Translations under genes and position numbers: made by a program
Notes under the pieces: generated by a model
The model's input: the letters and a program-made list of their open reading frames with translations, nothing else
Databases searched by the model: none
Told to the model about the DNA's origin: nothing
Origin: Lottiidibacillus patelloidae
Lineage (GTDB): Bacteria > Bacillota > Bacilli > Bacillales > SA5d-4
NCBI RefSeq assembly: GCF_002262935.1
Contig: NZ_NPIA01000009.1
Coordinates: 18,087-82,086 of the forward strand
DNA: 64,000 bases
Direction: 5' to 3'
Part shown: piece by piece, positions 26,998 through 35,199 of the stretch
How positions within the stretch are numbered: position 1 is the first letter of the stretch
How the letters are laid out: every line of letters starts with the position of its first letter

Positions 26998-27570
26998 TTA
27001 TAATGACTTTTCTGTTGGACCTTCCCATTTAGCCATGCCTGGAAGGACATTTGAAACATTCGCAAATCCATTTTCAGCTAACTTTTGTGCTGCTAAATCA
27101 CTTCTATTGCCAGTTCGGCATACAACATAAATTTCATCATCTTTATTTAATTCACTTAGTCTTTCTTCTAACTCACCAAAAGGAATAGAAATCGCTCCTG
27201 TAATATGATTGAACGCATATTCTGCTTGCTCACGAACATCAACAATTGTGATATTTTCGCTTGCTTCAATTTTTGCTTTTATAGCATCGTTATCGATGGT
27301 GCGATCAAATTTCTTTTCTTCTTTTTCTTCACTGTTACCTTTGCGTAAATAATGTTTTAAAATACCGTCTTCTTCGACTGTACCGATATATTCATGTCCT
27401 CCATTTTCAGACCAAGCTTTAATATCTGCTACAGAACCTTTGTCTGTAGCTTCTACTAACATTACTTTTCCCGGTTCTAAATCATTCATTGCCTTCTTTG
27501 TTTTAACGATTGGCATTGGACATGCTAAACCTTTCGCATCAACAACTACATTCACTTTAATTTCATCCAT
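26998..27570 (-). CDS. TusA-rhodanese fusion sulfurtransferase
   Basis: A 190-aa two-domain protein. Residues 1-78 are TusA-like with Cys17 in GLACPMPIVKTKK. After a charged linker (about 79-92), residues 93-190 form a rhodanese domain with Cys151 (VVCRTGNRSD). This puts a sulfur donor and acceptor on one chain and resembles parts of the staphylococcal multidomain sulfurtransferase CstA. Member of the CstR cluster, with a degenerate operator upstream. Confidence 0.9.
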   Translation of the reverse strand: MDEIKVNVVVDAKGLACPMPIVKTKKAMNDLEPGKVMLVEATDKGSVADIKAWSENGGHEYIGTVEEDGILKHYLRKGNSEEKEEKKFDRTIDNDAIKAKIEASENITIVDVREQAEYAFNHITGAISIPFGELEERLSELNKDDEIYVVCRTGNRSDLAAQKLAENGFANVSNVLPGMAKWEGPTEKSL

Positions 27571-27586
27571 ACTATTACCTCCAAGT

Positions 27587-27600
27587 TACCCAATATGGTA
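27587..27600. promoter_or_regulatory. Degenerate CstR-type operator before the TusA-rhodanese gene
   Basis: TACCCAATATGGTA, sharing the TACC/GGTA arms of the other sites. Confidence 0.45.
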
Positions 27601-27620
27601 TATTATTAATTAAAAAAATA

Positions 27621-27917
27621 TTACTCAACTGATCCTTCCCAAGCAAGCATTCCGCCTGTCATGTTAATTACGTTAAAGCCTTGGTTCTTCAAAAACATAG
27701 TTGCTTGACCACTTCTACCGCCTGAACGACATACCATAATATATTCTTTTGATTTATCTAGTTCATTCATACGAAATTCAATTAAGTGTAATGGAATATT
27801 TGTGACACCAGGAATTTTACCTGCTGCAATTTCATCAACTTCACGAACATCAATAAGGTTTAGTTTCTTACCTTTTTTTAATGCTACTTCTACTTCTTTT
27901 GCTGTCATTTCTTTCAT
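27621..27917 (-). CDS. Single-domain rhodanese sulfurtransferase
   Basis: A 98-aa rhodanese domain with active-site loop Cys63-RSGGRS (MVCRSGGRSG) and the LIDVREVDE entry motif. It probably transfers sulfane sulfur between the TusA and DsrE-type proteins beside it. Part of the CstR cluster; an intercistronic hairpin at 27947-27967 separates it from the DsrE-like gene. Confidence 0.9.
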   Translation of the reverse strand: MKEMTAKEVEVALKKGKKLNLIDVREVDEIAAGKIPGVTNIPLHLIEFRMNELDKSKEYIMVCRSGGRSGQATMFLKNQGFNVINMTGGMLAWEGSVE

Positions 27918-27946
27918 ATAACAACACTCCTTCTAAGTAAGTTTTT

Positions 27947-27967
27947 TGAGGGAGAATAACTCCCTCA
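27947..27967. other. Intercistronic hairpin between dsrE-like and rhodanese genes
   Basis: Perfect 8-bp stem TGAGGGAG/CTCCCTCA without a T-run on the minus strand; possible transcript processing or stability element. Confidence 0.55.
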
Positions 27968-27978
27968 TTTAAATTTAA

Positions 27979-28458
27979 TTAGATAAATAAGTTTACGTTA
28001 CCGTCTTCTGCATCCGCTAAATAAGCAGCTACACCAGCGAATTCAACGCCGTCCATAATCTCTGATTGGTCAAATCCTAGTAAGTCTACAGTCATTTGAC
28101 ATGCTACTAGTTTTACATCTTGCATTTTTGCCATATCTATTAATTCAGATACAGGCATTACATTATGTTTTTTCATTACTTTCTTAATCATTTTTGGTCC
28201 CATTCCAGCCATGTTCATGTTAGAGATTGCCATTTTTTCTGCACCTTTAGGCATCATTTTACCAAACATCTTTTCTAAGAATCCTTTTTTCACTGTAATT
28301 GGTTCATCTTTACGCAGTGCATTTAGTCCCCAGAATGTATGGAAAATTGTTACCTCATGATCGTATGCTGCAGCACCATTTGCAATAATGTAAGCTGCCA
28401 TTACTTTGTCGTAATCACCACTAAATAAAACTATCGTTGTTTTTTTCTTTTCAGCCAT
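27979..28458 (-). CDS. DsrE/DsrF-like (DsrE2) sulfur-relay protein
   Basis: A 159-aa protein starting with the alpha/beta core KKTTIVLFSGDYDKVMAAYIIANGAA, with a Met/Lys-rich insertion (about 55-100: KMFGKMMPKGAEKM) and a conserved Cys120 (LVACQMTVDLLG). These are features of DsrE2-type proteins that bind sulfane sulfur alongside TusA and rhodanese. Second gene after the tusA copy 2, with an operator directly before it. Confidence 0.88.
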   Translation of the reverse strand: MAEKKKTTIVLFSGDYDKVMAAYIIANGAAAYDHEVTIFHTFWGLNALRKDEPITVKKGFLEKMFGKMMPKGAEKMAISNMNMAGMGPKMIKKVMKKHNVMPVSELIDMAKMQDVKLVACQMTVDLLGFDQSEIMDGVEFAGVAAYLADAEDGNVNLFI

Positions 28459-28481
28459 TGTAATTCCCCCTGTTGTTTTTT

Positions 28482-28497
28482 ATACCTTCATAGGTAT
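28482..28497. promoter_or_regulatory. CstR-type operator before dsrE-like gene
   Basis: ATACCTTCATAGGTAT: perfect 5-bp inverted ATACC/GGTAT with six-base centre. Confidence 0.65.
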
Positions 28498-28515
28498 TAT
28501 TTTCCTCAAAAAATT

Positions 28516-28743
28516 TTATCCTTTGATAATCCAGAACTTTAATACGCCATCTTCTTCAGTATCTTTTACAAGTTCATGTCCACCAGATTTAGCCCAAGCT
28601 GATAAGTCATTTTTAGCACCTTTGTCAGTTGCATGGATTTCTAGAATCTCACCTGTGTTTAATTCCTCGATTGCTTTTTTCGTTTTAACGATCGGCATTG
28701 GACATGCTAAACCTTTTGCGTCTAATACTTTATTTGCATTCAT
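28516..28743 (-). CDS. TusA-family sulfur carrier, copy 2
   Basis: A 75-aa TusA-like protein with Cys14 in GLACPMPIVKTKK. It differs from copy 1 at only a handful of residues near the N-terminus, middle and C-terminus, while the DNA shows many synonymous changes. It is the first gene of the CstR-controlled run, behind a perfect ATACCC-N4-GGGTAT operator. Confidence 0.93.
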   Translation of the reverse strand: MNANKVLDAKGLACPMPIVKTKKAIEELNTGEILEIHATDKGAKNDLSAWAKSGGHELVKDTEEDGVLKFWIIKG

Positions 28744-28769
28744 ATATATAACCTCCGATTTTTTTAATC

Positions 28770-28785
28770 ATACCCACTAGGGTAT
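28770..28785. promoter_or_regulatory. CstR-type operator, tusA copy 2 promoter
   Basis: ATACCCACTAGGGTAT: perfect 6-bp inverted repeat. The strongest of the sites. Confidence 0.75.
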
Positions 28786-28844
28786 AATACATTTGAAATT
28801 TTTTTGTGTCAAGTCAATTTATTATTGTCTTAACATCCTTATTC

Positions 28845-28862
28845 GATACCTGTGTAGGTATC
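28845..28862. promoter_or_regulatory. CstR-type operator downstream of cstR
   Basis: GATACCTGTGTAGGTATC: perfect inverted GATACC/GGTATC, between the repressor gene and tusA copy 2. Confidence 0.65.
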
Positions 28863-28908
28863 TTAACATCTGTGATTTAGTTTGTCAAACTACTTTTTAA
28901 TATAATTT

Positions 28909-29169
28909 TTATCTTGCTTTTACTAATAATTGAACTGCTTCTTCTACTAATCCAGAAGTTTCTTTTCCATTTGCAACTTGATCTCTAACACATTGTTCTA
29001 GGTTAGTACTTACGACAATACCAATTGTACGGTCAATTGCTGTACGAATTGCTGACAATTGCGTAACGACATCTTTACAATCTTTTTCGTCGGCCATCAT
29101 TTTCAAGATACCTCTTAATTGCCCTTCTGCTCTTTTCACTCGATTTTGAATTTGAGCATTGTACTCCAT
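28909..29169 (-). CDS. CsoR-family persulfide-sensing repressor (CstR type)
   Basis: An 86-aa all-helical CsoR/FrmR-family repressor. Cys31 and Cys60 are conserved, while the position three or four before the second Cys, where copper-sensing CsoR has His, holds Asn56 (TNLEQCV). That pattern is typical of CstR, which forms Cys-Cys sulfide bridges with sulfane sulfur. The ATG at 29169 has GGAGGGGG; a longer reading to 29187 lacks it. Operator-like repeats occur on both sides and through the sulfur cluster. Confidence 0.88.
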   Translation of the reverse strand: MEYNAQIQNRVKRAEGQLRGILKMMADEKDCKDVVTQLSAIRTAIDRTIGIVVSTNLEQCVRDQVANGKETSGLVEEAVQLLVKAR

Positions 29170-29270
29170 AAAACCCCCTCCATTCATTTTATTTTAATTT
29201 TATCTATATAAGCTTTCTATTATTTAAAGTCAAAGTTTCGTGATGCTGTGCTGCTTACAATTCATAGTAT

Positions 29271-29286
29271 ATACCCCATTAGGTAT
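29271..29286. promoter_or_regulatory. CstR-type operator upstream of cstR
   Basis: ATACCCCATTAGGTAT: inverted ATACC/GGTAT, about 100 bases before the repressor gene; suggests autorepression. Confidence 0.65.
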
Positions 29287-29366
29287 ATTGGTCAAATGGA
29301 ATTTACAGGAAATTGCTGTTTATATATTTGTACTATATCAAAGTGTCTTCTATCTATATAAGGAAT

Positions 29367-29397
29367 ATAAAAAAGGCAGAGTATAATACCCTGCCTT
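29367..29397 (-). terminator. Terminator of fadM
   Basis: Stem AAGGCAG/CTGCCTT with a T-run on the minus strand, just after the fadM stop. Confidence 0.87.
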
Positions 29398-29413
29398 CGA
29401 ACGTTTTCAACTA

Positions 29414-30331
29414 TTAACCTTTAAATACACCTTTTAAAACAAACAACACATTTGCAGGTCGTTCAGCTAAACGACGCATGAAATAACCGTACCAGTCTTT
29501 TCCGTAAGGTACATAAACACGCATTTTATAACCATCACGTAATAGCTCTTCCTGTTTCTCAACACGAATACCGTACAGCATTTGGAATTCAAATTGGTCA
29601 TTTGGAATGTTGTTATCTTTTACAAACTGCTTTGTCCAATCAATTATTTGATCATCATGTGTTGCGACTGCTGTGTAGTTACCATTTAACATATGAATGC
29701 TAATAATCTTCTTAAAGTTTTCATCTACGTCTGCCTTTTCAGGAAATGCTACTTCAGCTGGCTCTTTATAAGCACCTTTTACTAATCGTAAGTTAGGTTT
29801 AAATTCATTTAAATCTCTTACATCTTGTTCCGCACGGTAAAGATAAGCTTGAATTACTGTACCAACATTATCGTAATCTTTACGTAGTTCACGTAAGATG
29901 TCGAGCGTTTTTTGACAACGAGGCTCATCTTCCATATCAATAGTAACGAACATGTCGTATTTTTTTGCAACATCTAAAATGCGTCTCATATTTTTAAGTA
30001 CAAGCTCATCACTAATGTCTAATCCCATTGACGTCATTTTTAAAGAAAGCTGTGAGTTTAATTTGTGCTTGGCAATACCTTCGATCGCATGAATACACTC
30101 ATCAGCCATTGCGTTTGCTTCATCTATATGGTTAACGAATTCTCCTAAGTGATCAACTGTCACCGCGAAGCCTTTTTCGTTTAACTTTTTAATTGAATCT
30201 ACAGCCTCTTCAATCATATTACCTGCTACGAAACGTCCAGCCCCGAAGCGAAGTCCGTACCTTTTTGCTAATGCCGTAAAAAATTTGTTTTTAGATAAAA
30301 ACAGAAAGAAATTTCTCATTAATTGTTCCAT
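29414..30331 (-). CDS. fadM: Proline dehydrogenase FadM
   Basis: FAD-dependent proline dehydrogenase (TIM barrel), which oxidises proline to pyrroline-5-carboxylate. Motifs include SLKMTSMGLDIS, RLVKGAYKEP, ATHDDQII and FEFQMLYGIR. The C-terminal YGKDWYGYFMRRLAERPANV matches the substrate-binding helix. The 305-aa length fits the single-function Bacillus form (YusM/FadM). It has its own terminator and lies beside the spore coat genes, as yusM and yusN do in B. subtilis. Confidence 0.93.
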   Translation of the reverse strand: MEQLMRNFFLFLSKNKFFTALAKRYGLRFGAGRFVAGNMIEEAVDSIKKLNEKGFAVTVDHLGEFVNHIDEANAMADECIHAIEGIAKHKLNSQLSLKMTSMGLDISDELVLKNMRRILDVAKKYDMFVTIDMEDEPRCQKTLDILRELRKDYDNVGTVIQAYLYRAEQDVRDLNEFKPNLRLVKGAYKEPAEVAFPEKADVDENFKKIISIHMLNGNYTAVATHDDQIIDWTKQFVKDNNIPNDQFEFQMLYGIRVEKQEELLRDGYKMRVYVPYGKDWYGYFMRRLAERPANVLFVLKGVFKG

Positions 30332-30601
30332 TATTTTTCCCCCTAAAAAAAAGATAGATATATAAGCGTTTTCAGTACATGCAAACTATCTGTATTTTAA
30401 CACCTTTCGACTAATTATGATAATAAAAAAATTATTCAAAAAATAATACTTTTGTTGCTCCTTATTATAGAAAAAAAGTAATAGCTTCTAGTTTATCTAT
30501 TTTTAAATATTTCTTCTAATATTTCCATTATATATTCATGCATAATTAATGTAGGAAAAGGTCAACTTAAATCTGATAAGGATTGTAAAGGAGGCTTACC
30601 T
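30332..30601. other. Intergenic region before the coat genes
   Basis: About 270 AT-rich bases with divergent promoters for fadM and the coat gene. I saw no reading frame. A CATA-rich stretch near 30530-30548 could be a late sporulation -10, but I cannot establish it. Confidence 0.4.
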
Positions 30602-30883
30602 ATGCAGCAACAACAGCAAAATATGAACGAGCAAAATCAACAAGGAATAATGCCACAACCACCGGCAATTATGACAGGAAAAGACCATTTATACTGTCAA
30701 GATATGCTTTCATGGAACCTTTTGGCTATGAAAAAAGCGCATTTTTTTGCAGAGCAATGTCAAGATCCAGAAGTAAAGCAAGCAATTGAACAAGCTGGAC
30801 AAATGCATCAACGTCACTATCAAATGATACTTGGACACATCCAAAAGCATATAGCAACTAATAATACAGGTATGAGCCAGTAA
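30602..30883 (+). CDS. yusN: Spore coat-like protein (YusN type)
   Basis: A 93-aa protein: Gln/Asn-rich N-terminus (about 1-20), then a four-helix-like core (KDHLYCQDMLSWNLLAMKKAHFFAEQC) resembling the CotF/coat family. AAGGAGG precedes the ATG. It is followed 12 bases later by a CotF-domain gene. A role in the spore coat is inferred from family and neighbour. Confidence 0.8.
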   Translation: MQQQQQNMNEQNQQGIMPQPPAIMTGKDHLYCQDMLSWNLLAMKKAHFFAEQCQDPEVKQAIEQAGQMHQRHYQMILGHIQKHIATNNTGMSQ

Positions 30884-30895
30884 GGGGGGAACGTA

Positions 30896-31261
30896 GTGAA
30901 TAATCAAAACCAACAACAAAATGCGCAAAAAATACAAAATCCAGAGTCACAAGTACCTAAGACTCCGCAAATGAATGACCGTGATTATATTAATGATGTT
31001 TTAGCAACTGAAAAGTATATGACTTCAAGCTATAGTATCGCGTTAAATGAAGCTAGTCATGATCAGCTTTATCAAGACCTATCAACTATTTGTAATGAAA
31101 CGCAACAATGTCAACGTGACTTATATAATATGATGTTTAAGAAGGGATGGTACGGAGTAGAAGCGGAGCAAACACAAAAGTTACAGCAAACGCAACAGCA
31201 GTTCTCCGGCTATTCAAGCCAGTTCCCTTACAATAATAACAGCAACATGCCAATGCAATAA
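30896..31261 (+). CDS. CotF-family spore coat protein
   Basis: A 121-aa protein starting at a GTG behind GGGGGGAAC. A Gln/Asn-rich N-terminus (about 1-25) leads into a CotF domain (NDRDYINDVLATEKYMTSSY... CQRDLYNMMFKKGWYGVE), then a Gln-rich tail. CotF-domain proteins are assembled in the inner or outer spore coat. It is co-transcribed with the preceding gene, and a stem element follows. Confidence 0.87.
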   Translation: MNNQNQQQNAQKIQNPESQVPKTPQMNDRDYINDVLATEKYMTSSYSIALNEASHDQLYQDLSTICNETQQCQRDLYNMMFKKGWYGVEAEQTQKLQQTQQQFSGYSSQFPYNNNSNMPMQ

Positions 31262-31280
31262 GAATTAGATGATGTAAATG

Positions 31281-31358
31281 AAAAAAGACTGGGACAAAAC
31301 AAGCCGCAAGAAACCTTTAAAAAGTTGTTCGGCACTTGTGTCCCAGCCTTTGTTTTTT
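31281..31358. repeat. CTGGGACAAAA-bounded hairpin element and bidirectional terminator
   Basis: CTGGGACAAAACAAG (31289-31303) and its partial inverse CTTGTGTCCCAG (31335-31346), with an A-run before and T-run after. It lies between the converging coat operon and the 31357-31734 gene. The arms match the boundary of the element at 14527-14792. Confidence 0.8.
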
Positions 31359-31734
31359 AAGCAGGTTTAACAAAGCGAATCAATTCATCGATACTCCAAA
31401 CGATAATGGAAGCTAACATAGAAGCTACTATATAAAAGTTTCCTCCTATTATGTAAGATAAAAGGATTCCGAAAAAGAAGCCAAAAAAGAGGTGAGAGGC
31501 AAGTGCTTTTAATAACCTTTCCTTGCCCTGTTTGTTTTCTAATATAAAATCCGAAAGAGCTGTTATAGGCATGCCTAATACAAGTAATATTGGGCTACTA
31601 AATGCAAGAATGAATAAAAACAAACCTAAACCGAAAACATTGTATCCACCATCTAACACTACTATTAAGAACGTTAATAATAATGCAGTTACGAAAGAAC
31701 TAATAATAAAAACAAATAGTTTCCTTAGAAACAT
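31357..31734 (-). CDS. Hypothetical four-helix membrane protein
   Basis: A 125-aa protein with four predicted membrane segments (about 8-28, 35-60, 80-100 and 105-118) and no charged motif I recognise. The ATG at 31734 follows AGGGG by eight bases; a TTG at 31743 is possible. I do not recognise the family. It shares a terminator element with the coat genes. Confidence 0.65.
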   Translation of the reverse strand: MFLRKLFVFIISSFVTALLLTFLIVVLDGGYNVFGLGLFLFILAFSSPILLVLGMPITALSDFILENKQGKERLLKALASHLFFGFFFGILLSYIIGGNFYIVASMLASIIVWSIDELIRFVKPA

Positions 31735-31916
31735 ATACCCCAACCCCTAGTCTCCTCATTGATAATCTACTAAACTGCTTTATTATTGAAAATAATTTCC
31801 CACTTCTATATTACCACTAAATTACAATTACTATATTAATAATTTATTTTGAAAACAGGTGAATTTGTTTTGGTGTTGAATTATAGTAGAAATGGATTGG
31901 GTAAGGAGTTGAAAAC

Positions 31917-32636
31917 ATGGCAAAAGTTATTAAATCATCTAGCCAACTTATTAATGACTATCAAAGCCTAAGGAAAAGAAATTTCTTTTGGCTAATCGTT
32001 CTTATTGGATCTATTATTACTTTTCCGTTTATCCAATTTACTGGTTTAACAATATTTATTGCAATTATTATGCTAATGGTTCGCAATAAACAAACTCAAA
32101 TTATGAAAGCTGGCGTTAAAGGGGAAAAAGCCGCAACAAAGGTTTTCAAGAAATTATCCGATGACTACACTGTTTTTCATGATCTTACTGTTACCTATAA
32201 TGGAAAGCAAAGTCAGATTGATCACGTCATCGTAGGACCGACAGGAATATTTATTGTCGAAACGAAAAATATCAATGGAAAAATTACTATGTCAAATGTT
32301 GAAAATAAATGGCTTATTATGAAAACTGGTAGAAAAGGTGGAGTTTATTCAAAAACGATGTACAATCCTGTCAAGCAAGTAGGTACACATGTATATCGCC
32401 TTTCAAATATGTTACGAGATAATAACGTTCATGCTTGGGTGCAAGGAATTGTTTATTTTTCCAATGAGGATTCCATCGTTTCAATTGAAGGACTTGAAGA
32501 AATAGATATTCCTATCTTTAGCGCGAGGAATAAAGGGTCTAATAATCTATTAAAGTATATTAAAATGAATAGAACTGAAATTAGTAAGGCGAAACAAGTA
32601 AATGCGATAAACGTATTAAAGAAAGTAATCTCATAA
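31917..32636 (+). CDS. NERD-domain membrane protein
   Basis: A 239-aa protein with two close membrane segments (about 24-42 and 45-60), then a NERD (nuclease-related) domain: AGVKGEKAATKVFKKL, DLTVTYNGKQSQIDHVIVGPTGIFIVETKNINGKI. The Asp of QIDHV and the E-x-K of VETKN resemble endonuclease-fold active residues. Such proteins are of unknown role. AAGGAG precedes the ATG. It converges on the TcaA array. Confidence 0.87.
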   Translation: MAKVIKSSSQLINDYQSLRKRNFFWLIVLIGSIITFPFIQFTGLTIFIAIIMLMVRNKQTQIMKAGVKGEKAATKVFKKLSDDYTVFHDLTVTYNGKQSQIDHVIVGPTGIFIVETKNINGKITMSNVENKWLIMKTGRKGGVYSKTMYNPVKQVGTHVYRLSNMLRDNNVHAWVQGIVYFSNEDSIVSIEGLEEIDIPIFSARNKGSNNLLKYIKMNRTEISKAKQVNAINVLKKVIS

Positions 32637-32677
32637 GAGGCTCGGCACAAAGCACCGTGTATTTATATCCCAGCCTC
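32637..32677. terminator. Terminator-like hairpin between the NERD gene and TcaA array
   Basis: GAGGCT (32637-32642) and AGCCTC (32672-32677) form the outer arms, with CCCAGCCTC resembling the boundary of the 14.5-kb repeat element. Probably serves both converging genes. Confidence 0.6.
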
Positions 32678-32690
32678 TAATGTAGTTATA

Positions 32691-33905
32691 CTAGCCATTA
32701 TAATCAAAATACTCGTATAAAAGCCATTTATTTTGTGCCATATCATAATAAAAGCGAAGTTCAATAATATTTTCAATGCCATTTTCATACGTCTCTTTTA
32801 TTCCTACACCTGCTTCGTAATATTCTTTCTGTTTTGGAAATGGGTACATATTCACTTGAACTGGATGCATGACAAAAATGTAAATTTCATAAAAATATAC
32901 ACTATTTAACGTACCAATTGCTTCATTTCTTATCTCCTCTAACCTCTCTTGTAATTGATTGTGAACGATAAAGGAAGTATTTTCAATGTTTGAAATATCA
33001 TTTGTTTCGACGGATTTTAACCAACTTCTAACAAATGTGTTTGCTACTTCAGATACATCTTTTTTCACTTTATCATTTTCAAGATTTAGGTATATTTGCA
33101 CATTTCTACGATCAACTGATACTTCTTCAGATGTAATCGTCCCCCATGGGAACTCTTTTTCAATAGCAATCATTATGCGTCCATCTGAAGGAAGACCGTG
33201 TACTTTTTGCGGTGACTCACTTATCGTAATATCTGTCGCTTGCCCATTAACTATTAATGAACTGTCGACACTATTTGTGTAAATAAAAATATAATCTGTA
33301 CTTATAGTCAAGGGCATAACATTATTTTCTTTAGCTAACAATGGTATTGCATTAACACTAGTACTTTTTAAAAATTCCCCCTGATAATCGGTTTCATGCT
33401 TTGAAATTAATTTATAATTACCTGGCATTAACGGAACACTACGAATAACACTTTCTCCATCAACCTTTAACTTTCCCACACCAACAATTTCAATTTCTTT
33501 GACATATTCATCTTCAATGTCAAAATCTATGTAGATAGGTTGCACTGCAAATTCATACGCTTCAAAAAAAAGCCACTTTTTTTGTGTGCTAATTGAAAGC
33601 AATGGGTGATTCGTTCCTTGCGAAACTGCTTCTAGTAAACTGTCTTTATCTTTCGGTAAGGTGTCTAAGTGGGTAAGAAACCTTTCGACATTTTCTTTTG
33701 TCATTTCTAATTTAGAATCTTCCGATGTAAGGAGCTGTTGCAACACAGTGACATCTCCAGTTTCAATTGCATTCTGTAAGGATGTAAGTGACTTTTCTTT
33801 TTGTACCATTAAGCTCGATACTGAAAAGAAGAGAGAAAGCAATCCCGCAATTATTACTATAGGTATAATTTTCGTCTGTAAATTTTTAGCTGATTTAATT
33901 ATCAC
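32691..33905 (-). CDS. TcaA-like membrane protein (paralogue 5, end of array)
   Basis: A 404-aa protein with an N-terminal membrane helix (about 13-32) and an extracellular TcaA-like region: helical VLQQLLTSEDSKLEM, LMPGNYKLISKHETDY, then KEFPWGTITSEE, and a C-terminal NTF2-like domain ending YDMAQNKWLLYEYF. No zinc ribbon. A GTG start is preceded by AAAGGTGAAG. It is the last gene of a four-gene tandem array, 15 bases after its neighbour. Confidence 0.75.
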   Translation of the reverse strand: MIIKSAKNLQTKIIPIVIIAGLLSLFFSVSSLMVQKEKSLTSLQNAIETGDVTVLQQLLTSEDSKLEMTKENVERFLTHLDTLPKDKDSLLEAVSQGTNHPLLSISTQKKWLFFEAYEFAVQPIYIDFDIEDEYVKEIEIVGVGKLKVDGESVIRSVPLMPGNYKLISKHETDYQGEFLKSTSVNAIPLLAKENNVMPLTISTDYIFIYTNSVDSSLIVNGQATDITISESPQKVHGLPSDGRIMIAIEKEFPWGTITSEEVSVDRRNVQIYLNLENDKVKKDVSEVANTFVRSWLKSVETNDISNIENTSFIVHNQLQERLEEIRNEAIGTLNSVYFYEIYIFVMHPVQVNMYPFPKQKEYYEAGVGIKETYENGIENIIELRFYYDMAQNKWLLYEYFDYNG

Positions 33906-33920
33906 AACTTCACCTTTTCT

Positions 33921-35177
33921 TTAATTATATAAATCGTATTCTCTGACTTCATCATACACGTACCATTTCCCATCTTGCATATCGTAGTGTAAATAGTATT
34001 GAAATACGGGATGATATCTATCTATGTTATACCTTTCAGATGTGAATCCAGAAGTATGATAATATTCTTTCTGCTTAAGTAACAAATCCTTTTTTTCTTC
34101 TACTTCTTCTTTGGATAATGTAATTAGTTCCCTTTCTGACACTGACAAATTCCACACATTTATTTCTTCTAATCTTGTAACTCCATAACTATAAAATTCT
34201 TTTATCCTTCCCCCTAAATGCTCTCTCATTTTCGGAGTTACGTGCTTCAAACGGGTTGGATCATTGTTATTAAATGCTACTTGCCAGCTTTCTCCGAATT
34301 CAACCATCACCGAGTGAATTTCCTGAACCATTTCTTCATTTAAAGGATTTAAACGTACGCGTTCAATATTACTAAGTATCTTTACTTCAGCTGAAGTATA
34401 TTCTCCCCAAGGAAATTTCTTTTTCACTGAGATGGCATACGTTCCATCAGTAGGAATTCCATAAATTTTCTTCACTCTATCATTTGTATCGACGATAATA
34501 TTAGTCGGTTTGCCATTAATTAATAATGTTCCTCCGTATGCATCATAAGCTTGGAACTCAATGTATCTAGTTTTCACTTCTTGCTTCACTATATGATGTT
34601 GATTGGCAGTTGTTCTAAATACTGGAATTGACAACTTACTTTTATACACTGGTCCATATTCCGTCACATGTGTCACATATAATTGATGAGCTCCTGGCAT
34701 TAATGGGCTACTTCTAACTTTATCTGCCCCATTAGGTATTAAGTTTTCTATCCCGACAATTTCTATTTCTTGAATGTGCGGGTCAATTGCCATTTCAATA
34801 TAAAATGGTTTAATGGCAAAAACGTACTCTTCAAAGAAATACCATTTTTTCTTCGTGGTAATAGCGAGTAAATGGTGTTCTTTTCCCTCTCTTATCGCTT
34901 CGAGTAATGTCTTTTCCTCAATTTTATATCTCTCTAAGTAGCCTAAAAACATCTCGATATTCATTCTAGACATCTCAAGTTCTGAATCCGTTGAAGTAAG
35001 TAGCTTCTGAAGCACCTCTACATCATTATTAAGAAATGCTTCTTCAATTGTTGCTAGCGACTTTTCTTTCGCAACAAAGAGTGAAGATACAAAAAAGAAA
35101 ATGGATAGTAAAAAGATAACAACGATTGAATACAAAAGCGCGTTCTTTCGTTTGAAATTACTCCTTGCAGTTATCAA
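33921..35177 (-). CDS. TcaA-like membrane protein (paralogue 4)
   Basis: A 418-aa relative with one membrane helix (about 14-32), the VLQKLLTSTDSELEM helical segment, LMPGAHQLYVTHVTEY, KKFPWGEYTSAEV and a C-terminal YDMQDGKWYVYDEV. It uses a TTG start behind GGAGGAG. It is the third of four in the run and has the closest sequence to paralogues 3 and 5. Function unknown. Confidence 0.75.
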   Translation of the reverse strand: MITARSNFKRKNALLYSIVVIFLLSIFFFVSSLFVAKEKSLATIEEAFLNNDVEVLQKLLTSTDSELEMSRMNIEMFLGYLERYKIEEKTLLEAIREGKEHHLLAITTKKKWYFFEEYVFAIKPFYIEMAIDPHIQEIEIVGIENLIPNGADKVRSSPLMPGAHQLYVTHVTEYGPVYKSKLSIPVFRTTANQHHIVKQEVKTRYIEFQAYDAYGGTLLINGKPTNIIVDTNDRVKKIYGIPTDGTYAISVKKKFPWGEYTSAEVKILSNIERVRLNPLNEEMVQEIHSVMVEFGESWQVAFNNNDPTRLKHVTPKMREHLGGRIKEFYSYGVTRLEEINVWNLSVSERELITLSKEEVEEKKDLLLKQKEYYHTSGFTSERYNIDRYHPVFQYYLHYDMQDGKWYVYDEVREYDLYN

Positions 35178-35199
35178 AATTAATCTCCTCCAAAGTAGA

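Noticed and set aside
28909..29169. Reading the repressor as copper-sensing CsoR
   Set aside because: The copper-ligand His is Asn and all neighbours are sulfur-handling genes, so the CstR type fits better.
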